NCBI RefSeq assembly: GCF_029227915.1
Contig: NC_079881.1
Span: forward strand, 31,845,501 to 31,909,500
Direction of reading: 5' to 3'
DNA length: 64,000 nt
DNA from: Hydractinia symbiolongicarpus
Lineage: Eukaryota > Cnidaria > Hydrozoa > Anthoathecata > Hydractiniidae
Of the stretch, positions 39,818-54,089 are shown piece after piece. The notes under the pieces are model-generated. The model worked only from the letters and a program-made list of their open reading frames with translations, was not told the DNA's origin and searched no databases. Made by a program: the position numbers and the translations under genes. Position 1 is the first letter of the stretch. Each line of letters starts with the position of its first letter.

Positions 39818-40934
39818 GAAGCGATACCACAGCGCCCAGTATAATCGCTGAGTTCCGGCAATCACGTCAAGATAAGAAGAATGTTAATTCTTGGAGTCCA
39901 ATTGTCTCATTTATCATATTTATCAGGTCGCAGTCCAAAGTTAGTTCAATTAAGTCCTACAGTCAATCGTTTCATTGTTAAAAGCGATGCAACCTAGTAA
40001 TATCAGAAAAATATCGCTATATACATGTTGGTACGATTAGGTGTCCAATCGTTGTAACTCAAACGGACTGACACCGTTAGAAAGTCAATGAAATGTAGTT
40101 TTTGAAGATGTCGCTATTTCTTCAGCACGCGATAACGGCTAGGATTGGTCCCACAGTAAAAAAAGACTCATTAATCTAAATTTTTAAAAGAAGCGCTACC
40201 ACAGCGCTCAGTGTAATCGCTGAGTTCCGGCAATCATGTCAAATTAAGAAGAATGTTATTTCCTGGAGTCCAATTTTCTCATTTATCACATTTATCAGGT
40301 CACAGTCCAAAGTTAGTTTAGTTAAATCCCACAGTCAATCTTTTCACTGCTAAAAACGATGCAACCTAGTAATATCAGATAAATATCGCTAAATACATGT
40401 TGGTACGAATATGTGACCCAACCGATGTAACTCAAACGGACTGACACCGCTACAAAGTCAATGAAATGCAGTTTTTGAAACTGTCGCTATTTCTTCAGCG
40501 CGCGGTAACGCCTAGGATTGGTCCGACAGTAAAAATTGACTTATTTGTCTAAATTTTTAAATGAAGCGATACCACAGCGCCCAGTATAATCGCTGAGTTC
40601 CGGCAATCACGTCAAGATAAGAAGAATGTTAATTCTTGGAGTCCAATTGTCTCATTTATCATATTTATCAGGTCGCAGTCCAAAGTTAGTTCAATTAAGT
40701 CCTACAGTCAATCGTTTCATTGTTAAAAGCGATGCAACCTAGTAATATCAGAAAAATATCGCTATATACATGTTGGTACGATTAGGTGTCCAATCGTTGT
40801 AACTCAAACGGACTGACACCGTTAGAAAGTCAATGAAATGTAGTTTTTGAAGATGTCGCTATTTCTTCAGCACGCGATAACGGCTAGGATTGGTCCCACA
40901 GTAAAAAAAGACTCATTAATCTAAATTTTTAAAA
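39445..40934. repeat. Two-monomer tandem duplication (offset 745 bp)
   Basis: Monomers 39445 and 39818 are repeated as 40190 and 40563. Shared private variants: AACCGATGTAACTC (about 39675 and 40420), TTTGTCTAAATTT, GTCAAGATAAG and TACGATTAGGTGTCC. The pair is a type A-like monomer followed by, or preceded by, a B monomer whose last third is F-type (GCAGTTTTTG, CGCGGTAACGCC). The same A + B/F pairing recurs at 37582-38326, 44287-45031 and 48384-49128. Confidence 0.82.
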
Positions 40935-43900
40935 GAAGCGCTACCACAGCGCCCAGTGTAATCGCTGAGTTCCGGCAATCATGTCAAATTAAGAAGAATG
41001 TTATTTCCTGGAGTCCAATTTTCTCATTTATCACATTTATCAGGTCACAGTCCAAAGTTAGTTTAGTTAAATCCCACAGTCAATCTTTTCACTGCTAAAA
41101 ACGATGCAACCTAGTAATATCAGATAAATATCGCTAAATACATGTTGGTGCGAATATGTGACCCAACCGTTGTAACTCAAACGGAGTGACACCGCTACAA
41201 AGTCAATGAAATGTAGTTTTTGAAACTATCCCTATTTCTTCAGCGCGCGATAACGGATAGGATTGGTCCCACAGTAAAGAATGACTTATTTATCTAAATT
41301 TTTAAATGAAGCGCTACCACAGCGCCCACTATAATCGCTGAGTTCTGGCAATCACGTCAAATTAAGAAGAATGTTACTTCTTGGAGTCCAATTGTCTCAT
41401 TTATCATATTTATCAGGTCGCAGTCCAAAGTTAGTTCAATTACGTCCTACAGTCAATCGTTTCATTGTTAAAAGCGATGCAACCTAGTAATATCAGAAAA
41501 ATATCGCTATATACATGTTGGTACGAATAGGTGATCCAATCGTTGTAACTCAAACGGACTGACACCGTTAGAAAGTCAAACAAATGTAGTTTTTTAAACT
41601 GTCACTATTTCTTCCGCGCGCGATAACGGCTAGGATTGGTCCCGCAGTAAAAAATGACTTATTAATCTAAATTTTTTAATGAAATGCTACCACAGCGCCC
41701 AGTGTAATGGCTGAGTTCCGGCAATCATGTCAAATTAAGAAGAATGTTATTTCTTGGAGTCCAATTGTCTCATTTATCATATTTATCAGGTCGCAGTCCA
41801 AAGTTAGTTCAATTAAGTCCTACAGTCAATCGTTTCATTGTTAAAAGCGATGCAACCTAGTAATATCAGAAAAATATCGCTAAATGCATGTTGGTACGAA
41901 TAGGTGACACAACCGTTGAAACTCAAACGGACTGACACCGTTAGAAACTCAGTGAAATGTAGTATTTGAAACTGTCTTTATAACTTCAGCGCGAGCTAAC
42001 TGCTAGGATTGGTCCCACAGAAAGAACTGACTCATTAATCTAAATTTTTAAAAGAAGCGCTACCAGAGCGCCCAGTGTAATCGCTGAGTTCCGGCAATCA
42101 TGTCAAATTAAGAAGATTGTTATTTCTTGGAGTCCAATTGTCTCACTTTCAGCTTTATCAGGTCACAGTTCATAATCAGTTCAATTAAGTCCTACAGTCA
42201 ACCGTTTCATTGTTAAAAGCGATGCAACCTAGTAATATCAGAAAAATATCGCTAAGTACATGTTGGTACGAATATGTGACCCAACCGTTATAACTCAAAC
42301 GGACTGACACCGTTAGAAAGTCAATGAAATGCAGTTTTTGAAACTGTCGCTATTTCTTCAGCGCGCGGTAACGCCTAGGATTGGTCCGACAGTAAAATTT
42401 GACTTATTTATCTAAATTTTTAAATGAAGCGATACCACAGCGCCCAGTATAATCGCTGAGTTCCGGCAATCACGTCAAATCAAGAAGAATGTTAATTCTT
42501 GGAGTCCAATTGTCTCATTTATCATATTTATCAGGTCGCAGTCCAAAGTTAGTTCAATTAAGTCCTACAGTCAATCGTTTCATTGTTAAAAGCGATGCAA
42601 CCTAGTAATATCAGAAAAATATCGCTATATACATGTTGGTACGAATAGGTGTCCAATCGTTGTAACTCAAACAGACTAACGCCGTTAGAAAGTCAATGAA
42701 ATGTAGTTTTTGAAGATGTCGCTATTTCTTCAGCACGCGATAACGGCTAGGATTGGTCCCACAGTAAAAAAAGACTCATTAATCTATATTTTTAAAAGAA
42801 GCGCTACCACAGCGCCCAGTGTAATCGCTGAGTTCCGGGAATCATGTCAAATTACGAAGAATGTTATATCCTGGAGTCCATTTTTCTCATTTATCACATT
42901 TATCAGGTCACAGTCCAAAGTTAGTTTAGTTAAATCCCACAGTCAATCTTTTCACTGTTAAAAACGATGCAACCTAGTAATATCAGATAAATATCGCTAA
43001 ATACATGTTGGTACGAATATGTGACCCAACCGTTGTAACTCAAACGGACTGACACCGCTACAAAGTCAATGAAATGTAGTTTTTGAAACTATCGCTATTT
43101 CTTCAGCGCGCGATAACGGATAGGATTGGTCCCACAGTAAAGAATGACTTATTTATCTAAATTTTTAAATGAAGAGCTACCACAGCGCCCAGTATAATCG
43201 CTGAGTTCCGGCAATCACGTCAAATTAAGAAGAATGTTACTTCTTGGAGTCCAATTGTCTCATTTATCATATTTATCTGGTCGCAGTTCAAAGTTAGTTC
43301 AATTAAGTCCTACAGTCAATCGTTTCATTGTTAAAGGCGATGCAACCTAGTAATATCAGAAAAATATCGCTAAATACATGTTGGTACGAATAGGTGATCC
43401 AATCGTTGTAACTCAAACGGACTGACACCGTTAGAGAGTCAAAGAAATGTAGTTTTTTAAACTGTCGCTATTTCTTCCGCGCGCGATAACGGCTAGGATT
43501 GGTCCCGCAGTAAAAAATGACTTATTAATCTAAATTTTTTAATGAAGCGCTACCACAGCGCCCAGTGTAATGGCTGAGTTCCGGCAATCATGTCAAATTA
43601 AGAAGAATGTTATTTCTTGGAGTCCAATTGTCTCATTTATCATATTTATCAGGTTGCAGCCAATGTTAGTTCAATTAAGTCCTACAGTCAATCGTTTCAT
43701 TGTTAAAAGCGATGCAACCTAGTAATATCAGAAACATATCGCTTTATACATGTTAGTACGAATAGGTGTCCAATCGTTGTAACTTAAACGGACTGACACC
43801 GTTAGAAAGTCAATGAAATGTAGTTTTTGAAACTGTCGCTATTTCTTCAGCACGCGATAACGGCTAGGATTGATCCCACAGTAAAAAATGACTTATTAAT

Positions 43901-46893
43901 CTGAATTTTTAAATGAAGCGCTACCACAGCGCCCAGTGAAATCGCTGATTTCCGGCAATCATGTCAAATTAAGAAGAATGTTATTTCTTGGAGTCCAATT
44001 GTCTCACTTTCACCTTTATCAGATCACAGTCCATAATTAGTTCAATTAAGTCCTACAGTCAACCGTTTCATTGTTAAAAGCGATGCAACCTAGTAATATC
44101 AGAAAAATATCGCTAAGTACATGTTGGTACGAATATGTGACCCAACCGTTATAACTCAAACGGACTGACACCGTTAGAAAGTCAATGAAATGCAGTTTTT
44201 GAAACTGTCGCTATTTCTTCAGCGCGCGGTAACGCCTAGGATTGGTCCGACAGTAAAAATTGACTTATTTATCTAAATTTTTAAATGAAGCGATACCACA
44301 GCGCCCAGTATAATCGCTGAGTTCCGGCAATCACGTCAAGATAAGAAGAATGTTAATTCTTGGAGTCCAATTGTCTCATTTATCATATTTATCAGGTCGC
44401 AGTCCAAAGTTAGTTCAATTAAGTCCTACAGTCAATCGTTTCATTGCTAAAAGCGATGCAACCTAGTAATATCAGAAAAATATCGCTATATACATGTTGG
44501 TACGAATAGGTGTCCAATCGTTGTAACTCAAACGGACTGACACTTTTAGAAAGTCAATGAAATGTAGTTTTTGAAGATGTCGCTATTTCTTCAGCACGCG
44601 ATAACGGCTAGGATTGGTCGTACAGTAAAAAAAGACTCATTAATCTAAATTTTTAAAAGAAGCGCTACCACAGCGCCCAGTGTAATCGCTGAGTTCCGGC
44701 AATCATGTCAAATTAAGAAGAATGTTATTTCCTGGAGTCCAATTTTCTCATTTATCACATTTATCAGGTCACAGTCCAAAGTTAGTTTAGTTAAATCCCA
44801 CAGTCAATCTTTTCACCGTTAAAAACGATGCAACCTAGTAATATCAGATAAATATCGCTAAATACATGTTGGTACGAATATGTAACCCAACCGTTGTAAC
44901 TCAAACGGACTGACACCGCTACAAAGTCAATGAAATGCAGTTTTTGAAACTGTCGCTATTTCTTCAGCGCGCGGTAACGCCTAGGATTGGTCCGACAGTA
45001 AAAATTGACTTATTTATCTAAATTTTTAAATGAAGCGATACCACAGCGCCCAGTATAATCGCTGAGTTCCGGCAATCACGTCAAGATAAGAAGAATGTTA
45101 ATTCTTGGAGTCCAATTGTCTCATTTATCATATTTATCAGGTCGCAGTCCAAAGTTAGTTCAATTAAGTCCTACTGTCAATCGTTTCATTGCTAAAAGCG
45201 ATGCAACCTAGTAATATCAGAAAAATATCGCTATATACATGTTGGTACGAATAGGTGTCCAATCGTTGTAACTCAAACGGACTGACACTGTTAGAAAGTC
45301 AATGAAATGTAGTTTTTGAAGATGTCGCTATTTCTTCAGCGCGCGATAACGGATAGGATTGGTCCCACAGTAAAGAATGACTTATTTATCTAAATTTTTA
45401 AATGAAGCGCTACCACAGCGCCCAGTATAATCGCTGAGTTCCGGCAATCACGTCAAATTAAGAAGAATGTTTATTCTTAGAGTCCAATTGTCTCATTTAT
45501 CATATTTATCAGGTCGCAGTCCAAAGTTAGTTCATTTAAGTCCTACAGTCAATCGTTTCATGGTTAAAAGCGATGCAACCTAGTAATATCAGAAAAATAT
45601 CGCTAAATACATGTTGGTACGAATAGGTGATCCAATCGTTGAAACTCAAACGGACTGACACCGTTAGAAAGTCAAAGAAATGTAGTTTTTAAATTGTCGC
45701 TATTTCTTCCGCCCGCGATAACGGCTAAGATTGGTCCCGCAGTAAAAAATGACTTATTAATCTAAATTTTTTAATGAAGCGCTACCACAGCGCCCAGTGT
45801 AATGGCTGAGTTCCGGCAATCATGTCAATTTAAGAAGAATGTTATTGCTTGGAGTCTAATTGTCTCCTTTATCATATTTATCAGGTCGCAGTCCAAAGTT
45901 AGTTCAATTAAGTCCTACAGTCAATCGTTTCATTGTTAAAAGCGATGCAACCCAGTAATATCAGAAAAATATCGCTAAGTACATGTTGGTACGAATATGT
46001 GACCCAACCGTTATAACTCAAACGGACTGACACCGTTAGAAAGTCAATGAAATGCAGTTTTTGAAACTGTCGCTATTTCTTCAGCGCGCGGTAACGCCTA
46101 GGATTGGTCCGACAGTAAAAATTGACTTATTTATCTAAATTTTTAAATGAAGCGATACCACAGCGCCCAGTATAATCGCTGAGTTCCGGCAATCACGTCA
46201 AGATAAGAAGAATGTTAATTCTTGGAGTCCAATTGTCTCATTTATCATATTTATCAGGTCGCACTCCAAAGTTAGTTCAATTAAGTCCTAAAGTCAATCG
46301 TTTCATTGCTAAAAGCGATTCAACCTAGTAATATCAGAAAAATATCGCTATATACATGTTGGTACGAATAGGTGTCCAATCGTTGTAACTCAAACGGACT
46401 GACACCTTTAGAAAGTCAATGAAATGTAGTTTTTGAAGATGTCGCTATTACTTCAGCACGCGATAACGGCTAGTATTGGTCCCACAGTAAAAAAAGACTC
46501 ATTAATCTAAATTTTTAAAAGAAGCGCTACCACAGCGCCCAGTGTAATCGCTGAGTTCCGGCAATCATGTCAAATTAAGAAGAATGTTATTTCCTGGAGT
46601 CCAATTTTCTCATTTATCACATTTATCAGGTCACAGTCCAAAGTTAGTTTAGTTAAATCCCACAGTCAATCTTTTCACCGTTAAAAACGATGCAACCTAG
46701 TAATATCAGATAAATATCGCTAAATACATGTTGGTACGAATATGTGAGCCAACCGTTGTAACTCAAACGGTCTGACACCGCTACAAAGTCAATGAAATGC
46801 AGTTCTTGAAACTGTCGCTATTTCTTCAGCGCGCGGTAACGCCTAGGATTGGTCCGACAGTAAAAAAAGACTCATTAATCTAAATTTTTAAAA
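40935..46893. repeat. Long-range duplication, right copy (16 monomers)
   Basis: Monomer starts: 40935, 41308, 41681, 42054, 42426, 42798, 43171, 43544, 43915, 44287, 44659, 45032, 45404, 45776, 46149, 46521. The first eleven match the left copy at +6706 or +6705; a 1-bp loss in CAGGTTGCAGCCAATG of monomer 43544 explains the shift. Monomer 45032 has no partner, and 45404 onward matches 38327 onward. Thus the right copy gained, or the left lost, one monomer. Divergence is modest but clearly greater than between the two 14-monomer units. Confidence 0.83.
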
Positions 46894-47266
46894 GAAGCGC
46901 TACCACAGCGCCCAGTGTAATCGCTGAGTTCCGGCAATCATGTCAAATTAAGAAGAATGTTATTTCCTGGAGTCCAATTTTCTCATTTATCACATTTATC
47001 AGGTCACAGTCCAAAGTTAGTTTAGTTAAATCCCACAGTCAATCTTTTCACCGTTAAAAACGATGCAACCTAGTAATATCAGATAAATATCGCTAAATAC
47101 ATGTTGGTACGAATATGTGACCCAACCGTTGTAACTCAAACGGTCTGACACCGCTACAAAGTCAATGAAATGCAGTTTTTGAAACTGTCGCTATTTCTTC
47201 AGCGCGCGGTAACGCCTAGGATTGGTCCGACAGTAAAAATTGACTTATTTGTCTAAATTTTTAAAT
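46521..47266. repeat. Single-monomer tandem duplication (373 bp)
   Basis: Monomers 46521 and 46894 share the private AACGGTCTGACACCGCTAC and CACCGTTAAAAACG and the GTAAAAAAAGACTC lead-in, 373 bp apart. Small differences (GTGAGCCAACC against GTGACCCAACC, GCAGTTCTTG against GCAGTTTTTG) show that some time has passed. Both are B monomers with an F-type end. Confidence 0.83.
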
Positions 47267-50200
47267 GAAGCGATACCACAGCGCCCAGTATAATCGCTGA
47301 GTTCCGGCAATCACGTCAAGATAAGAAGAATGTTAATTCTTGGAGTCCAATTGTCTCATTTATCATATTTATCAGGTCGCAGTCCAAAGTTAGTTCAATT
47401 AAGTCCTACAGTCAATCGTTTCATTGTTAAAAGCGATGCAACCTAGTAATATCAGAAAAATATCGCTAAATATATGTTGGTACGACGAGGTGATCCAATC
47501 GTTGAAACTCAAACGGACTGACACCGTTAGAAAGTCAAAGAAATGTAGTTTTTTAAACTGTCGCTTTTTCTTCCGCCCGCGATAACGGCTAAGATTAGTC
47601 CCGCAGTAAAAAATGACTTATTAATCTAAATTTTTTAATGAAGCGCTACCACAGCGCCCAGTGTAATGGCTGAGTTCCGGCAATCATGTCAAATTAAGAA
47701 GAATGTTATTTCTTGGAGTGTAATTGTCTCATTTATCATATTTATCAGGTCGCAGTCCAAAGTTAGTTCAATTAAGTCCTACAGTCAATCGTTTCATTGT
47801 TAAAAGCGATGCAACCTAGTAATATCAGAAAAATATCGCTTTATACATGTTGGTACGAATAGGTGTCCAATTGTTGTAACTCAAACGGACTGACACCGTT
47901 ACAAAGTCAATGAAATATAGTTTTTGAAACTGTCGCTATTTCTTCAGCACGCGATAACGGCTAGGATTGGTCCCACAGTAAAAAATGACTTTTTTATCTT
48001 AATTTTTAATTGAAGCGCTACCGCAGCGCCTAGTGTAATCGCTGAGTTTCGGCAGTCATATCAGATTAAGAAGAATGTTATTTCTTGGAGTCCAATTGTT
48101 TCACTTTCACATTTTAAAGGTCACAGTCCATAATCAGTTCAATTAAGTCCCACAGTCAATCGTTTCATTGTTAAAAGCGATGCAACCTAGTAATATCAGA
48201 AAAATATCGCTAAATACATGTTGGTACGAATATGTAACCCGACCGTTGTAACTCAAACGGACTGACACCACTACAAAGTCAATGAAATGTAGTTTTTCAA
48301 ACTATCGCTGTTTCTTCAGCACGCGATAACGGCTAGGATTAGTCCCACAGTAAAAATTGACTTATTTATCTAAATTTTTAAATGAAGCGATACCACAGCG
48401 CCCAGTATAATCGCTGAGTTCCGGCAATCACGTCAAGATAAGAAGAATGTTAATTCTTGGAGTCCAATTGTCTCATTTATCATATTTATCAGGTCGCAGT
48501 CCAAAGTTAGTTCAATTAAGTCCTACAGTCAATCGTTTCATTGCTAAAAGCGATGCAACCTAGTAATATCAGAAAAATATCGCTATATACATGTTGGTAC
48601 GAATAGGTGTCCAATCGTTGTAACTCAAACGGACTGACACCTTTAGAAAGTCAATGAAATGTAGTTTTTGAAGATGTCACTATTTCTTCAGCACGCGATA
48701 ACGGCTAGTATTGGTCCCACAGTAAAAAAAGACTCATTAATCTAAATTTTTAAAAGAAGCGCTACCACAGCGCCCAGTGTAATCGCTGAGGTCCGGCAAT
48801 CATGTCAAATTAAGAAGAATGTTATTTCCTGGAGTCCAATTTTCTCATTTATCACATTTATCAGGTCACAGTCCAAAGTTAGTTTAGTTAAATCCCACAG
48901 CCAATCTTTTCACCGTTAAAAACGATGCAACCTAGTAATATCAGATAAATATCGCTAAATACATGTTGGTACGAATATGTGACCCAACCGTTGTAACTCA
49001 AACGGACTGACACCGCTACAAAGTCAATGAAATGCAGTTTTTGAAACTGTCGCTATTTCTTCAGCGCGCGGTAACGCCTAGGATTGGTCCGACAGTAAAA
49101 ATTGACTTATTTGTCTAAATTTTTAAATGAAGCGATACCACAGCGCCCAGTATAATCGCTGAGTTCCGGCAATCACGTCAAGATAAGAAGAATGTTAATT
49201 CTTGGAGTCCAATTGTCTCATTTATCATATTTATCAGGTCGCAGTCCAAAGTTACTTCAATTAAGTCCTACAGTCAATCGTTTCATTGCTAAAAGCGATG
49301 CAACCTAATAATATCAGAAAAATATCGCTATATACATGTTGGTACGAATAGGTGTCCAATCGTTGTAACTCAAACGGACTGACACAGTTAGAAAGTCAAT
49401 GAAATGTAGTTTTTGAAGATGTCGCTATTTCTTCAGCGCGCGATAACGGATAGGATTGGTCCCACAGTAAAGAATGACTTATTTATCTAAATTTTTAAAT
49501 GAAGCGCTACCACAGCGCCCAGTATAATCGTTGAGTTCCGGCAATCACGTCAAATTAAGAGGAATGTTATTTCTTGGAGTCCAATTGTCTCATTTATCAT
49601 ATTTATCAGGTCGCAGTCCAAAGTTAGTTCAATTAAGTCCCACAGTCAATCGTTTCATTGTTAAAAGCGATGCAACCTAGTATATCAGAAAAATATCGCT
49701 AAATACATGTTGGTACGAATAGGTGATCCAATCGTTGAAACTCAAACGGACTGACACCGTTAGAAAGTCAAAGAAATGTAGTTTTTTAAACTGTCGCTAT
49801 TTCTTCCGCCCGCAATAACGGCTAAGATTGGTCCCGTAGTAAAAAATGACTTATTAATCTAAATTTTTTAATGAAGCGCTACCACAGCGCCCAGTGTAAT
49901 GGCTGAGTTCCGGCAATCATGTCAAATTAAGAAGAATGTTATTTCTTGGAGTCTAATTGTCTCATTTATCATATTTATCAGGTCGCAGTCCAAAGTTAGT
50001 TCAATTAAGTCCTACAGTCAATCGTTTCATTGTTAAAAGCGATGCAACCTAGTAATATCAGAAAAATATCGCTTTATACATGTTGGTACGAATAGGTGTC
50101 CAATCGTTGTAACTCAAACGGACTGACACTGTTAGAAAGTCAATGAAATGTAGTTTTTGAAACTGTCGCTATTTCTTCAGCACGCGATAACGGCTAGGAT

Positions 50201-50616
50201 TGGTCCCACAGTAAAAAATGACTTTTTTATCTTAATTTTTAATTGAAGCGCTACCACAGCGCCCAGTATAATCGCTGAGTTCCGGCAATCACGTCAAATT
50301 AAGAAAAATGTTATTTCTTGGAGTCCAATTGTATTATTTATCATATTTATCAGGTCGCAGTCCAAAGTTAGTTCAATTAAGTCCTACAGTCAATCGTTTC
50401 ATTGTTAAAATCGATGCAACCTAGTAATTTCAGAAAAATATCGCTAAATACATGTTGGTACGAATAGGTGCTCAATCGTTGTAACTCAAACGGACTGACA
50501 CTGTTATAAAGTCAATGAAATGTAGTTTTTGAAACTGTCGCTATTTCTTCAGCGCGCGATAACGGCTAGGATTGGTCCGACAGTAAAGAATGACTTATTT
50601 ATCTAAATTTTTTAAT
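47267..50616. repeat. Mixed block where type G reappears (9 monomers)
   Basis: Monomer starts: 47267, 47640, 48012 (type G, TTAATTGAAGCG with GCGCCTAGTG), 48384, 48756, 49129, 49501, 49873, 50245. The 50245 copy has the G-type lead-in TTAATTTTTAATTG joined to an A-like body (CAGTATAAT, CACGTC), another hybrid. 49501-50244 resembles 47267-48011 and 45404-46148 through GGCTAAGATT and GGAGTCTAATTG. No perfect register emerges. Confidence 0.72.
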
Positions 50617-50689
50617 GAAGCGCTACCACAGCGCTCAGTGTAATCCCTGAGTTTCGGCAATCACGTCAAATTAAGAAGAATGTTATTTC

Positions 50690-53600
50690 TTGGAGTCCAA
50701 TTTTTTTCATTTATCACATTTATCAGGTCGCAGTCCAATGTTAGTTCAACTAAGTCCTACAGTCAATCGTTTCATTGTTAAAAGCGATGCAACCTAGTAA
50801 TATCAAAAAAATATCGCTAAATACATGTTGGTACGAATATGAAACCCAACCGTTGTAACTTAAACGGACTGACACCGTTAGAAAGTCATTGAAATGTAGT
50901 ATTTGAAACTGTGTCTATTACTTCAGCGCGCTAACGTCTAGGATTGGTCCCACAGTAAAAAATGACTTTTTTTATCTTAATTTTTAATTGAAGCGCTACC
51001 ACAGCGCCTATTGTAATCGCTGAGATTCGGCAGTCATATCAATTTAAGAAGAATGTTATTTCTTGGAGTCCAATTATCTCACTTTCACATTTTAAAGGTC
51101 ACAGTCCATAATCAGTTCAATTAAGTCCCACAGTCAATCGTTTCATTGTTAAAAGCGATGCAACCTAGTAATATCAGAAAAGTATCGCCAAATACATGTT
51201 GGTACGAATATGTGACCCGACCGTTGTAACTCAAACGGACTGACACCACTACAAAGTCAATGAAATGTAGTTTTTCAAACTATCGCTGTTTCTTCAGCAC
51301 GCGATAACGGCTAGGATTAGTCCCACAGTAAAAATTGACTTATTTATCTAAATTTTTAAATGAAGCACTACCACTGCGCCCAGTATAATCGCTGAGTTCC
51401 GGCAATCACGTCAAATTAGGAAGAATGTTACTTCTTGGAGTCCAATTGTCTCATTTATCATATTTATCAGGTCGCAGTCCAAAGTTAGTTCAATTATGTG
51501 CCACAGTCAATCGTTTCACTGTTAAAACGATGCAACGTAGTAATATGAGAAAAATATCGTTAAATACATGTTGGTACGAATAGGTGATCCAATCGTTGCA
51601 ACTCAAACGGACTGACACCGTTAGAAAGTCAAAGAAATGTAGTTTTTTAAACTGTCGCTATTTCTTCCGCGTGCGATAACGGCTAGGATTGGTCCCGCAG
51701 TAAAAAATGACTTATTTATCTAAATTTTTAAATGAAGCGATACCACAGCGCCCAGTGTAATCACTGAGTTCCGGCAATTATGTCAAATTAAGAAGAATGT
51801 TATTTCTTGGATTCCAATTTTTTTCAGTTATCACATTTATTAGGTCGCAGTCCAATGTTAGTTCAATTAAGTCCTACAGTCAATCGTTTCATTGTTAAAA
51901 GCGATGCAACCTAGTAATATCAGAAAAATATCGCTATATACATGTTGGTACGAATAGGTGTCCAATCGTTGTAACTCAAACGGACTGACACCGTTAGAAA
52001 GTCAATGAAATGTAGTTTTTGAAGATGTCGCTATTTCTTCAGCACGCGATAACGGCTAGGATTGGTCCCGCAGTAAAAAAAGACTCATTAATCTAAATTT
52101 TTAAAAGAAGCGCTACCACAGCGCCCAGTGTAATCGCTGAGTTCCGGCAATCATGTCAAATTAAGAAGAATGTTATTTCTTGGAGTCCAATTTTTTTCAT
52201 TTATCACATTTATCAGGTCGCAGTCCAATGTTAGTTCAACTAAGTCCTACAGTCAATCGTTTCATTGTTAAAAGCGATGCAACCTAGTAATATCAAAAAA
52301 ATATCGCTAAATACATGTTGGTACGAATATGAAACCCAACCGTTGTAACTCAAACGGACTGACACCGTTAGAAAGTCATTGAAATGTAGTATTTGAAACT
52401 GTGTCTATTACTTCAGCGCGCTAACGTCTAGGATTGGTCCCACAGTAAAAAATGACTTTTTTTATCTTAATTTTTAATTGAAGCGCTACCACAGCGCCTA
52501 TTGTAATCGCTGAGATTCGGCAGTCATATCAATTTAAGAAGAATGTTATTTCTTGGAGTCCAATTATCTCACTTTCACATTTTAAAGGTCACAGTCCATA
52601 ATCAGTTCAATTAAGTCCCACAGTCAATCGTTTCATTGTTAAAAGCGATGCAACCTAGTAATATCAGAAAAGTATCGCCAAATACATGTTGGTACGAATA
52701 TGTGACGCGACCGTTGTAACTCAAACGGACTGACACCACTACAAAGTCAATGAAATGTAGTTTTTCAAACTATCGCTGTTTCTTCAGCACGCGATAACGG
52801 CTAGGATTAGTCCCACAGTAAAAATTGACTTATTTATCTAAATTTTTAAATGAAGCACTACCACAGCGCCCAGAAAATCGCTGAGTTCCGGCAATCACGT
52901 CAAATTAGGAAGAATGTTACTTCTTGGAGTCCAATTGTCTCATTTATCATATTTATCAGGTCGCAGTCCAAAGTTAGTTCAATTATGTGCCACAGTCAAT
53001 CGTTTCACTGTTAAAACGATGCAACGTAGTAATATGAGAAAAATATCGTTAAATACATGTTGGTACGAATAGGTGATCCAATCGTTGCAACTCAAACGGA
53101 CTGACACCGTTAGAAAGTCAAAGAAATGTAGTTTTTTAAACTGTCGCTATTTCTTCCGCGCGCGATAACGGCTAGGATTGGTCCCGCAGTAAAAAATGAC
53201 TTATTTATCTAAATTTTTAAATGAAGCGATACCACAGCGCCCAGTGTAATCACTGAGTTCCGGCAATTATGTCAAATTAAGAAGAATGTTATTTCTTGGA
53301 TTCCAATTTTTTTCAGTTATCACATTTATTAGGTCGCAGTCCAATGTTAGTTCAATTAAGTCCTACAGTCAATCGTTTCATTGTTAAAAGCGATGCAACC
53401 TAGTAATATCAGAAAAATATCGCTATATACATGTTGGTACGAATAGGTGTCCAATCGTTGTAACTCAAACGGACTGACACCGTTAGAAAGTCAATGAAAT
53501 GTAGTTTTTGAAGATGTCGCTATTTCTTCAGCACGCGATAACGGCTAGGATTGGTCCCGCAGTAAAAAAAGACTCATTAATCTAAATTTTTAAAAGAAGC

Positions 53601-53715
53601 ACTACCACAGCGCCCAGTGTAATCGCTGAGTTCCGGCAATCATGTCAAATTAAGAAGAATGTTATTTCTTGGAGTCCAATTTTTTTCATTTATCACATTT
53701 ATCAGGTCGCAGTCC
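50690..53715. repeat. Tetramer HOR, two full copies (offset 1490 bp)
   Basis: Monomers 50617/52107, 50990/52480, 51362/52852 and 51734/53223 pair at 1489-1490 bp. Shared markers: CAATGTTAGTTCAACTAAG (50737, 52227), GAAACCCAACCG, GTGTCTATTACTTC, GCGCCTATTGTAATC, AGAAAAGTATCGCC, GAAGCACTACCAC, CAATTATGTGCCACAG and GATGCAACGTAG. The start lies inside monomer 50617, because that monomer's first 60 bases differ (GCGCTCAGTGTAATCCCTGAG). The second member is type G. Edges are approximate. Confidence 0.85.
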
Positions 53716-54089
53716 AATGTTAGTTCAATTAAGTCCTACAGTCAATCGTTTCATTGTTAAAAGCAATGCAACCTAGTAATATCAGAAAAATATCGCTATA
53801 TACATGTTGGTACGAATAGGTGTCCAATCGTTGTAACTCAAACGGACTGACACCGTTAGAAAGTCAATGAAATGTAGTTTTTGAAGATGTCGCTATTTCT
53901 TCAGCACGCGATAACGGCTAGGATTGGTCCCACAGTAAAAAAAGACTCATTAATGTAAATTTTTAAAAGAAGCGCTACCACAGCGCCCAGTGTAATCGCT
54001 GAGTTCCGGCAATCATGTCAAATTAAGAAGAATGTTATTTCCTGGAGTCCAATTTTCTCATTTATCACATTTATCAGGTCACAGTCTAA

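Noticed and set aside
42710-42961. Open reading frame of 83 codons on the + strand
   Set aside because: It crosses a monomer boundary. The usual in-frame TAA in AATCTAAATT has changed to TAT at 42785-42787, which is what opens it. Its sequence is satellite throughout, and homologous monomers carry the stop.
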